Of a stretch of DNA of 45,128 nt, positions 32,977 to 40,622 are shown piece by piece (position 1 is the stretch's first letter; each line of letters opens with the position of its first letter). The stretch is taken from the NCBI GenBank assembly GCA_012515445.1, contig JAAYYI010000018.1, positions 1-45,128 of the forward strand. Direction: 5' to 3'. The notes beneath the pieces are model-generated. The model was given only the letters and a program-made list of their open reading frames with translations. It searched no databases and had not been told where the DNA came from. The DNA comes from Candidatus Bathyarchaeota archaeon (GTDB lineage: Archaea > Thermoproteota > Bathyarchaeia > Bathyarchaeales > Bathycorpusculaceae). The position numbers were made by a program, and so were the translations under genes.

Positions 32977-35900
32977 TTATTGATCTTTCTGTTTCTTCTG
33001 CGCTTGTTTGGGTTTGGTAACGTCTAGTTTATCGCTTGCTTGGGGTTCTTCTGTTTTGACCCTTTGCAGGCGCTTGATTGGGTTGTACCAGTTCCATTTA
33101 CCGAACTCCGCCATCACCGCCGGCACAAGGTAGGTTCGCACGACAAGTGCGTCTATTAGGATGCTGAAGGCGAACGCGAAGCCCATTTCTTTAAGCATTA
33201 CGTTGCTTGATAGCATCAGTGCACCCAGTGAGCCTGCGAGGATGATGGCTGCGGCAGTTATGATTCCGCCTGTCTGCTCGATGGCATTTACGATTGCGTC
33301 TTTGAGGCTTTGTCCTTTTGCTGCTTCCTCTCGTACACGGGTCAGGATGAATATGTTGTAGTCCATGCCTAAGCCGAGCAGTAGCACCAGCAGAATCAGT
33401 GGCGTCATGAATAGCAGTCCGTAGCTGAAGACCGATTGGAACACAAGGATTGTTACGGCAAGCGTCCAGAAGATGCTCATGAACACTGAAGCCAACGCGA
33501 AGACCGGCAGCAGCAAGGAGCCTAGTACAAAGAACAGTACCAGCGCTACGCAGATTGAAACTATTGGCAGTATCTGGTTGAATTCAACGCTGAAGGAGTC
33601 CCTTACATCTATCATCGAACCGGTTGTTCCGCCGACGTAGACGCCTGTGATATACATTGTGTCGTCATAGTTAGCGTGCAGCGTGCTTCGGATGTCCTGC
33701 GCGGAATCCATCGCCTGCGTTGAGTATGGGTCACCGTTGAATTTGACGGTTATTAATGCGGATTGGTTGTTTGCACCTATAGCCATCAGTATGCCGCTGT
33801 AATTCACCGGGTCAGACGCGTTGGTTACGGTTAAGTAGTCAACGGCTGTTCCGTAAGGCATAGTGGGTCCAGTGACTTCTTGGATGCCCTCATGGTTAGC
33901 GATGTAGCTTGAGATTTCGCTTATCACCGATAATTCAGCGCGGTTAAAGCTACCGTTACTATATATCAGCGGCTCCGCGAACGTCAAAACCACATAGGAG
34001 GGCAACATTCTGCCGCTGCCAAAGGCGTCAGTTAAGCTGTTGTAAGCAGAGGTTGACTCTAAACTAGATGAAGCGCTGCCAAGTAAATTGTAGGTCTGAG
34101 TTGTCGTAGCGTACACGTATAGCGAGGGAATAGTGATCACGATTGCGATAAGGATCACTGCTTTGCTGTGCTTGACTGCGAAGTGGCCGCTTCTGGCAAA
34201 GTATCCCCCTTTCCGCCGATTCTTCTCTATGATATCCTCAGCATATCTTTTGAAGCGTTCACCGGAGTTAGGCCAAAATATCCTGTCACCTAAAATAGCG
34301 GTTAACGCAGGCGCAAAGGTTAGAGCTGCAAGTAACGTTACGATGACGCCTAAACCGACGATTAAACCCATAGTCTGCAGGAAAATCATCGATGTAGCCG
34401 CAAGCGAAAGGAACGAGATGATAACGGTTGCGCCGCTTGTCACGATGCTCTCGCCAGCCCAAATAATAGATTTCTTAATGGCTTCAAGCAGCGGTAAGCC
34501 GTTTATGCGTTCTTCGCGGTGGCGTGCAATTATGAAGATGCTGTAGTCTGTTCCTACGCCGATCAATACGGTCATAAGCACCGTTAGGATGGTGTAGTCG
34601 ATCTGGTTGATGTAGGTGCCCACAAGGTAGGGGAACACGTAAGAGACGCCTAAGCCTACGCCGATGCTGCCCAGCGTTATAAGCGGGGTAACGATTGAGC
34701 GGAAGAACAAGGCTGTAGCTACAACCAGCAGAATTATCGTTACCGGCAGAATCAAGTCTAAGTCGTTGTTGGTTGACTCCATCATGTCATAGTTGATTGC
34801 GTCTGCACCGGTGACTTTAATCCAGTTGATTCCATCTGGGTTTGTGTTAAGTGTTTCCGCTATTAGGTTGCGTAGCGCGGGGACGTTAGCGGTGTTTTCG
34901 CCGCTGAGGCTAATGGAGACGATAGTCATGCTCTGGGAAGGCGTAATAAACGAGCTAACTGCGGAGTTGAGTGCATCGCCGACGTTATATAGGTCTGGGC
35001 TATAGACAATGTTTGAAGCTAAAGTCTGTAGCGATGTTTTAGACGCGTTTTCGCCCAAGTCATATATTGCTTTAATAAGTTCTCGAGATATGCCTGACTG
35101 GTTTGAGACGTAATTTACAGCGAAATTCTCGAGTTTTGCGTTGGTGTAGGTGGTGTTGGCGTCTATATAGTCCTGTAAAGTGAAGGTTTGAGTGATTGAG
35201 TTGGCGAAGTCTGCGTTGTCGCTGAAGTAGTTCTGGATGAATTCCTGTGTTGCTATTTGGCTTGCTTTTGTTGCTACGCTGTTAATCCAGTTATCGCTTG
35301 GCGTAGACGGTACTCTGGATACCCATTCAGTGTTGAAGTAATCAAGCAAGTGAGAAGTGTAATCGTTGAAGGCTTGCTCGTCTGCTTCTTTAAGGATTGA
35401 TTCAGTTTGGTTGTAAGCAACTAAGTTGAAGGTAGCGATAAAGTTCTCGCTCATGCCGTAGCTGCTTGGGTTCCAAATGACGTTTTTGGCAAGTGCAGTG
35501 ATTGTGCTGCTGCTTGGTGACTGCCCAAGGTTGTATGCTGCACGTACAAAGTCTGCGGAGACGTCGCCTTGGTCAGCTATGTAGTTGACTGCAAAGTTGA
35601 CGATTTTGGCGTTGTTATCGGCTTGGCTGTTAAACATGAAGTCGTTTAACGTGAAGTTATTTAGTAATTCCGTTGCGAAGTTCATTGCGGTTTGGTTGCC
35701 TGCGAATGCCTGGTTGATGAACGCTTGGTTTGTAATGTTGGAGGCAAACGCTGCACGCTGTATTACGGTATATGATTGTAATGCAGGGTTCTGGAAGCTC
35801 ATTGCCCATGTAGTATTGAAAGCTGAAAGCAGCGGCCCAGTGTACTGAGTGAATGATACAGGATCAGCGGCGTATAGTATGTCTCGGGTCTGGTTGTATG

Positions 35901-37203
35901 CAACTTCGTTAAATGTGGCGATGAAGTCGGTGCCCATGCTGTAGGCTGCTGGGTTCTGGATGATGCCTTCTGCGAGGTACGTCAGTGCTGATGCAGATGG
36001 GTTTGCACCGAGGCTGTATGCTGCTTGTACGAATTGGGTTGATGCTTGCCCGGCCGAGCCTGCAACTACGGTTTGAATCGCGAATGTGGCTAGTTTGGCG
36101 TTTGTTTGTGTTTGGTTATTTGCGAGGTAATCCTGTAATGTGAGGGTGTTTGTTAGTGCGGTTGTGAATGCTTGTGCGGTTGGGTCTGCTGCGAGGAAGT
36201 TGTTGATGAAGTACTGGTTTGTCTGGTTAGAGGCATAGGTTGCGCGGTACTCGGGGGTCCATGCGGCTGTTGATGGGTCGGAGAAGCTTACGGTCCAGTA
36301 ATTATTGAAGAGCTGCAGTAACGGGGCGGTGTATGTTGCGTAGGATACTGGGTCTGCTGCGTAGAGGGTTTCTGCGGTGGTCTGGTTTGCCACAGTGTTA
36401 GCTGTTGCCACATCGCCTGTTGCGGCGTATGTTTGGCCCCAAACGTTTAGGTAAATTGAGGGTACGCTGTAGAGGAGGTTATATGTGTCGTTTGCGTTTT
36501 TGAACGCTGCATAGACGCCTTGGTTTGTCTGGTTAATTGATTGAGGTAATATAGTGTCTCGTGTCTGGTTGTAGGCGGTTGAGTATACTGTTTGGTAGAT
36601 TGTGGGTACGCTGTAGAGTAACTGGAATGTTTGGTTTGCGTTTGGAATCAGGGCGTAGACGCCTTGGTTCATCTGGACTAGGCCCGGCACAAGGTTATCG
36701 TTGAGTGCCGTGTCGTAGGCTACTGACCAAACCTTCGAGTAAACCATTGGGACACTGTAAAGCAAATTGTAGGTTAAGTTACCGTTGTTATAAGCAAGGT
36801 ATATGCCCTGATTTGTCTGGTTCAGGGTTGATACAAGAACTGTGTAGATACTTGTTACGTTTTCGACGCCAGTTATGCTGGAGTCGGCTTCTATTTTATT
36901 AATTAAATCGTCGATGAATTGCTGAGTTTCAAGCGACGACGCGTTATCGGTCGATATAATCAGCAGCAGTGAATTGTTCGAAACTGCGGTTTGGAACTGC
37001 GCTTTAATAATATCGCTAGCCTGACTTGACTCAGATGTGCCACCACTTGTACTACTCAAAGTCATATTAGTATAACCTGAAGCAGTTAAAACTACAGGAA
37101 GTATAATCGCCAATAGCAGTAACCAAACAGCAATCACTGTCCACTTGCGTTTAGTAATCAATCGGCCAAGTTTATCGAATACATTTGGTTTTCCGTGGCT
37201 CAC
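32977..37203 (-). CDS. Giant MMPL/RND-type transporter with repeat-expanded external domain
   Basis: 1408 aa from GTG 37203 with ggaga 9 nt upstream. One N-terminal helix (WTVIAVWLLLLAIILPVVLT), then an external domain of about 770 residues, then a block of helices with LIGVGTDYSIFIIARHREE, a second helix, a normal-size second external loop, and a second helix block (LLLGLGMDYNIFILTRVREE). The two GxxxDY(S/N) motifs are the proton-relay Asp sites of MMPL/RND pumps. The first external domain is made of three short repeats (about residues 128-262) and three long repeats of about 162 residues (280-760), full of N-glycosylation sequons. Basic Lys/Gln-rich tail. Family members are usually about 700-1000 aa. 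Probably a lipid or drug exporter. Confidence 0.9.
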   Translation of the reverse strand: MSHGKPNVFDKLGRLITKRKWTVIAVWLLLLAIILPVVLTASGYTNMTLSSTSGGTSESSQASDIIKAQFQTAVSNNSLLLIISTDNASSLETQQFIDDLINKIEADSSITGVENVTSIYTVLVSTLNQTNQGIYLAYNNGNLTYNLLYSVPMVYSKVWSVAYDTALNDNLVPGLVQMNQGVYALIPNANQTFQLLYSVPTIYQTVYSTAYNQTRDTILPQSINQTNQGVYAAFKNANDTYNLLYSVPSIYLNVWGQTYAATGDVATANTVANQTTAETLYAADPVSYATYTAPLLQLFNNYWTVSFSDPSTAAWTPEYRATYASNQTNQYFINNFLAADPTAQAFTTALTNTLTLQDYLANNQTQTNAKLATFAIQTVVAGSAGQASTQFVQAAYSLGANPSASALTYLAEGIIQNPAAYSMGTDFIATFNEVAYNQTRDILYAADPVSFTQYTGPLLSAFNTTWAMSFQNPALQSYTVIQRAAFASNITNQAFINQAFAGNQTAMNFATELLNNFTLNDFMFNSQADNNAKIVNFAVNYIADQGDVSADFVRAAYNLGQSPSSSTITALAKNVIWNPSSYGMSENFIATFNLVAYNQTESILKEADEQAFNDYTSHLLDYFNTEWVSRVPSTPSDNWINSVATKASQIATQEFIQNYFSDNADFANSITQTFTLQDYIDANTTYTNAKLENFAVNYVSNQSGISRELIKAIYDLGENASKTSLQTLASNIVYSPDLYNVGDALNSAVSSFITPSQSMTIVSISLSGENTANVPALRNLIAETLNTNPDGINWIKVTGADAINYDMMESTNNDLDLILPVTIILLVVATALFFRSIVTPLITLGSIGVGLGVSYVFPYLVGTYINQIDYTILTVLMTVLIGVGTDYSIFIIARHREERINGLPLLEAIKKSIIWAGESIVTSGATVIISFLSLAATSMIFLQTMGLIVGLGVIVTLLAALTFAPALTAILGDRIFWPNSGERFKRYAEDIIEKNRRKGGYFARSGHFAVKHSKAVILIAIVITIPSLYVYATTTQTYNLLGSASSSLESTSAYNSLTDAFGSGRMLPSYVVLTFAEPLIYSNGSFNRAELSVISEISSYIANHEGIQEVTGPTMPYGTAVDYLTVTNASDPVNYSGILMAIGANNQSALITVKFNGDPYSTQAMDSAQDIRSTLHANYDDTMYITGVYVGGTTGSMIDVRDSFSVEFNQILPIVSICVALVLFFVLGSLLLPVFALASVFMSIFWTLAVTILVFQSVFSYGLLFMTPLILLVLLLGLGMDYNIFILTRVREEAAKGQSLKDAIVNAIEQTGGIITAAAIILAGSLGALMLSSNVMLKEMGFAFAFSILIDALVVRTYLVPAVMAEFGKWNWYNPIKRLQRVKTEEPQASDKLDVTKPKQAQKKQKDQ

Positions 37204-37265
37204 GTTAGGTTTCTCCGATTAATGTAAAAGGGTTAAACCCTCAATTGGATGGAAACCTGGCTCTT

Positions 37266-37277
37266 TAATATTTAACC
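37266..37277. promoter_or_regulatory. Shared divergent promoter element
   Basis: taatatttaacc reads as a TATA box on both strands. On the plus strand it is about 38 nt before ATG 37309, and on the minus strand it lies about 65 nt before GTG 37203. Two ATGCAT palindromes (37309-37314 and 37323-37328) just downstream may be operator half-sites for the regulator. Confidence 0.45.
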
Positions 37278-37308
37278 GAGTATACTAGGCTCTATACATA
37301 AGAAATTT

Positions 37309-37989
37309 ATGCATAACACCCTATGCATACATATGCGCAGACTCATCCTTGAAGTCACTGAGAAAGAGCTACTTAAAATCGGGTTAGAACTACCCACTTT
37401 TAGACCGATAAAAACCTTAGAGTTGCTTTATTTCCTCAGACAAGACGATAAAGAATTCGCGGCAATCTCTCAGGTTGAGTTCAAAGACCCATCCACAAAA
37501 ATAGATCAGCTCCTCGAAGGAGGCTACCTTAGTGAAGCTCAGGTACTGGAGAGGCAAAAAAATGGAGCCTACATAGTCTTTTTACGCAGTGGACCAAGCC
37601 TGTCTTCAACTCTTAGCATGATGGGTATTGAAAGCGGATACCTGTTTCCACCGTTGGGTATCAGGGATGGAAAAGTTAAGTTTTCTTATTTGGGGAGCGA
37701 GCAGCAGATTAAAGCTTTCCTTGAGGGCATTGACGCGGTGGGTGTACATTACAGGATTCTGCTGCTCTCAGACCTTAATTTTTCGCCTATTTCGCCGCTA
37801 AACAGGTTAACTGAGAAGCAGCGTGATGTACTGATTACAGCCTACAGGATGGGGTACTATGATGTGCCAAGACGGGGAAATTCGCAGGACATCGCCAAGA
37901 AACTTGGACTGGTGGATTCTACAGTAGTTGAGCACCTGCGTAAGGCAGAGCAGCGACTTATCAGGCACATAATAGAGGTAGAGCGCTAA
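37309..37989 (+). CDS. Bat-type HTH transcriptional regulator
   Basis: 226 aa from ATG 37309; ATG 37333 (MRRLILEVTEKELLK) gives the more usual family start. The C-terminal 55 residues are the bacterio-opsin-activator-type HTH (PF04967): LTEKQRDVLITAYRMGYYDV, then QDIAKKLGLVDSTVVEHLRK. The N-terminal 160 residues form the ligand- or partner-binding domain usual in archaeal Bat-like proteins. It is divergent from the MMPL transporter with a shared TATA element, so it most likely regulates that transporter (inference). Confidence 0.88.
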   Translation: MHNTLCIHMRRLILEVTEKELLKIGLELPTFRPIKTLELLYFLRQDDKEFAAISQVEFKDPSTKIDQLLEGGYLSEAQVLERQKNGAYIVFLRSGPSLSSTLSMMGIESGYLFPPLGIRDGKVKFSYLGSEQQIKAFLEGIDAVGVHYRILLLSDLNFSPISPLNRLTEKQRDVLITAYRMGYYDVPRRGNSQDIAKKLGLVDSTVVEHLRKAEQRLIRHIIEVER

Positions 37990-37990
37990 G

Positions 37991-38182
37991 TTAACCCTCC
38001 CGCAGCATTACCGCATGCTTTGGGCAGGCGGCGGCGCATACTCCGCATCCATGACAAAGCGACATATCTATGAAAGCTGGTTCGTCGTCCGCTATTCGGA
38101 AAACGGCTTTTATCGGGCACTCTTTAGCTACGTAGCATTTTGGGCAGTGAGTGCATTTGGCGGCGTCGATGATAGCTTTCAT
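37991..38182 (-). CDS. Two-cluster ferredoxin-like protein
   Basis: 63 aa from ATG. The second 4Fe-4S motif is canonical, CHGCGVCAAACP. The first reads KCTHCPKCYVAKECP, with five rather than three residues before the last Cys-Pro, so one cluster may differ. Soluble electron carrier, partner unknown. It lies 58 nt downstream of the ParB-like gene, same strand, and its stop faces the stop of the bat-type gene. Confidence 0.85.
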   Translation of the reverse strand: MKAIIDAAKCTHCPKCYVAKECPIKAVFRIADDEPAFIDMSLCHGCGVCAAACPKHAVMLREG

Positions 38183-38240
38183 AAATTGTTGAAGATTAGG
38201 ATTTGTTTATGTATTTTACGTTTAATAGAAAATTTGGGGT

Positions 38241-39029
38241 TTATTCGAGTTTATCCGCCTTGTACTTGGCCAGCAACTCTTTGAGTGTTTTATGACATTT
38301 TCCGCATTCAAACATAGTGTTGCCGCAGCTTGGGCAATAGAGTTCCTCGTTTACAAAGCGCTCCAGAATTTCAAGCAGCGCCTCGTTGTTGCGTCGGTCG
38401 GTTTCCGCGTCATGCTTGATTGGCTCAGGCTCCGGAGCGGGCGGTTTGCCTTCGCTGACGATTTCCTGGTAGACTTTAGAGATGCTTGTTTTACCTTCAC
38501 GGAGCTTCTGTAAGTCTTCTTCATCGGCTTTCTCTAAGACTTTTTTGCCGCGTTCGAGAGTACGTGCGGATATGCCTGCTTTCTTAGCGACGACTTCTGT
38601 GGCTTTTGCTTTTATTTCGGGCTGCTCGGGCTCCGCAGTTTCAGCTGCTAACCCCAACTGTACGTCTCTGCCGTTTCTCCCGCCCTGCGACTGACGCTTC
38701 TTAGCAAGCGCCTTCTCTATTGCGAGCAGCGGAACAGCTAACTCAACCAGCTGAAAATTGTTTAGGTGCCGTCTGCGTAGGTTTGCTTCTATGACAAATT
38801 TTTTCTCGAGAAGTTTGTCTTCAAATTGTTTGACATCAAAGTCTGGGTCAACGCCAAGTTCAACGCATGCGCGATAACGGTGGTGTCCATCGAGGACTTC
38901 TAGGTCCTCATTTACGATGATGGGGTAATGTTGACCTTCGGATTCAATGGATTTTTTTAGTTCCTGAAATTCTTCATCGGACATGCGGGGAAGCATTCTA
39001 TCGTATTCTGGATTAATACGCAGACTCAT
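38241..39029 (-). CDS. ParB/Srx-domain protein with C-terminal zinc ribbon
   Basis: 262 aa from ATG 39029. The N-terminal domain has IIVNEDLEVLDGHHRYRACV, the ParB/sulfiredoxin-like signature (GHHR matches the GxxR(H/R) nucleotide-contact motif). A helical middle with KKAGISARTLERGKKVLE suggests an HTH. The C-terminal zinc ribbon has two CxxC pairs (LYCPSCGNTMFECGKCHK). A Pro/Glu-rich linker lies between. In the family such proteins act as CTP-binding clamp proteins or transcription factors. A bidirectional ttatataa element at 39059-39066 lies about 30 nt upstream, giving a leaderless transcript. Confidence 0.85.
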   Translation of the reverse strand: MSLRINPEYDRMLPRMSDEEFQELKKSIESEGQHYPIIVNEDLEVLDGHHRYRACVELGVDPDFDVKQFEDKLLEKKFVIEANLRRRHLNNFQLVELAVPLLAIEKALAKKRQSQGGRNGRDVQLGLAAETAEPEQPEIKAKATEVVAKKAGISARTLERGKKVLEKADEEDLQKLREGKTSISKVYQEIVSEGKPPAPEPEPIKHDAETDRRNNEALLEILERFVNEELYCPSCGNTMFECGKCHKTLKELLAKYKADKLE

Positions 39030-39377
39030 CTGAATTCACAGTTCTTTTGTAATTCTAATTATATAAGCTGAAGGGTTGACTGCGTAAAAAGCGCCGCTTA
39101 GGAGACTCGGAGCTGGCGACTGATTATAAAGGAGGCTAAGCCTTTTTTATCACTAAGAAGTGTGAGCACTAAAGAACCAAACAGTAAAGCTTACATTTTC
39201 TCCTCGAATTGGATTTTTTTACGGGTTATCAGGTTGTAGTACAACACCACAATTGTTATATCACTGCGTGCAACCTAATTCTTAGTTAGTAAAGTTATAA
39301 TCTCATCATTGCGGGTAGCAACCTGCAAAAGTGCGATTACATAATCAACATATAATAAATATCACTATAGGAGTTGC
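39030..39377. other. Intergenic region with paired promoter and structured stretches
   Basis: No protein gene. It contains the palindromic TATA element ttatataa (39059-39066), an aggctaagcct hairpin followed by a T run (39132-39147) that could end a small plus-strand RNA, the perfect palindrome gttgtagtacaac (39233-39245), a 6-bp hairpin gcgggt/acctgc (39311-39326), and the TATA box of dnaG (39348-39360). Confidence 0.5.
39348..39360 (+). promoter_or_regulatory. TATA box of dnaG
   Basis: acatataataaat is centred about 25 nt before the ATA at 39378, which puts transcription start almost at the proposed initiation site. Confidence 0.5.
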
Positions 39378-40622
39378 ATACTTACGGGACAATCCCAAAC
39401 CTTTACGATAAAGTACGTTGTACACGCTAAATTTGAAATTGAAGGTGTCGTCGAGAAACCCGATGTTATAGGCGCAGTTTTTGGCCAAACAGAAGGACTC
39501 TTCGGCCCAGAACTTGATCTACGGGAACTGCAAAAAACCGGTCGAATCGGCAGAATCGAAATTGATTTGCATTCTAAAAATGACCGCACAAACGGCAACA
39601 TCACAATACCAACCAGCCTCGATCGCGTATCCACTGCACTTATCGCCGCAAGCGTCGAAAGCATAAACCGCGTCGGCCCATGTAGCGCCAAAGTTAACTT
39701 GGAACGCATAGAAGACATCCGCGAGGCACGCAGAAAACTAATCATCGACAGAGCCAAAGAAATCCTGCACCGCTGGAACATCGAGTCAATGCCCAGCGTA
39801 GACGAAGTCTACAAGGAAATCAGCGACACGATGAAAGTCGGCAAAGTCGAAAAATACGGTCCAGAAGACCTACCAGCAGGCCCAGGACTGGAAGGCTCAA
39901 GAGACATCTACGTGGTTGAAGGCCGCGCAGACATCATCAACTTGATGCGCTGCGGAATCTTTAACACCGTAGCACTCGAAGGCGCAAAAGTACCTGACTC
40001 AATCAAGAAGATCACAAAGGAACGCAACGCAACCGCACTGCTAGATGGAGACCGCGGCGGAGACCTAATCCAGAAAGAGCTTCTCCAAGTAACCAACGTT
40101 AAATTCGTCGGTCGCGCTCCACGCGGAAAAGAAATCGAGGAATGCAACTGCAAAGAAATCAACGAAGCAATTGAAGGCAAAGTCCCAGTCAGCGAACTTC
40201 AGGGTAAACCGACACCTCAAATACAGCCAAAGAAGACCCCGCCGCCACAGCAGCAACTACAAGTCCAAGTGCCACCTCCAGCGCCAGTGATTCCAGAACG
40301 CCAAAAAGTCAAAGTTGAAGTTCCAGACACCATCATCCAAGCAGCAAAAGCACTAATCGGCACACTTGAAGCAGTCCTACTAAGCGACAAACTCGAATTA
40401 ATCGAGCGCCTACCAGTCAGCCAACTTGCAGAGAAACTACAGCAAATAACAGGCGTTGACACCATAGTCTTCGATGGTATCATCACACAGCGCATCGTTG
40501 ACATCGCAGGCGACAAAAGCATAAAGCGCATTGTTGCGTCACGTGTCAGCGAGGCAGTGAAGCCGGCGCTAAACGTTGATTTGATGACGTTCCAAAACGT
40601 CATTCCAAAAGACCAAGCCTAA
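39378..40622 (+). CDS. dnaG: DnaG-type primase (archaeal), non-canonical start
   Basis: About 414 aa. Archaeal DnaG, an RNA-binding Toprim protein linked to exosome and priming. The N-terminal IKYVVHAKFEIEGVVEKPDV and IGAVFGQTEGLFGPELDLRE are strongly family-like, yet no ATG, GTG or TTG exists in this frame between the stop at 39342 and TTG 39567, which would lose 63 conserved residues. The likeliest start is ATA 39378 (taggag 39368-39373 upstream, TATA box correctly placed); a sequence error is an alternative. The Toprim domain has E181 in VVEGRADI and D223, D225 in LLDGDRGGD. A Pro/Gln linker leads to a helical C-terminal domain. The stop overlaps that of the convergent polymerase. Confidence 0.85.
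   Translation: MLTGQSQTFTIKYVVHAKFEIEGVVEKPDVIGAVFGQTEGLFGPELDLRELQKTGRIGRIEIDLHSKNDRTNGNITIPTSLDRVSTALIAASVESINRVGPCSAKVNLERIEDIREARRKLIIDRAKEILHRWNIESMPSVDEVYKEISDTMKVGKVEKYGPEDLPAGPGLEGSRDIYVVEGRADIINLMRCGIFNTVALEGAKVPDSIKKITKERNATALLDGDRGGDLIQKELLQVTNVKFVGRAPRGKEIEECNCKEINEAIEGKVPVSELQGKPTPQIQPKKTPPPQQQLQVQVPPPAPVIPERQKVKVEVPDTIIQAAKALIGTLEAVLLSDKLELIERLPVSQLAEKLQQITGVDTIVFDGIITQRIVDIAGDKSIKRIVASRVSEAVKPALNVDLMTFQNVIPKDQA

Noticed and set aside
39365-39781. 138-codon minus-strand frame opposite dnaG
   Set aside because: Shadow of the highly conserved primase coding sequence; Ser/Arg-rich composition typical of antisense frames.
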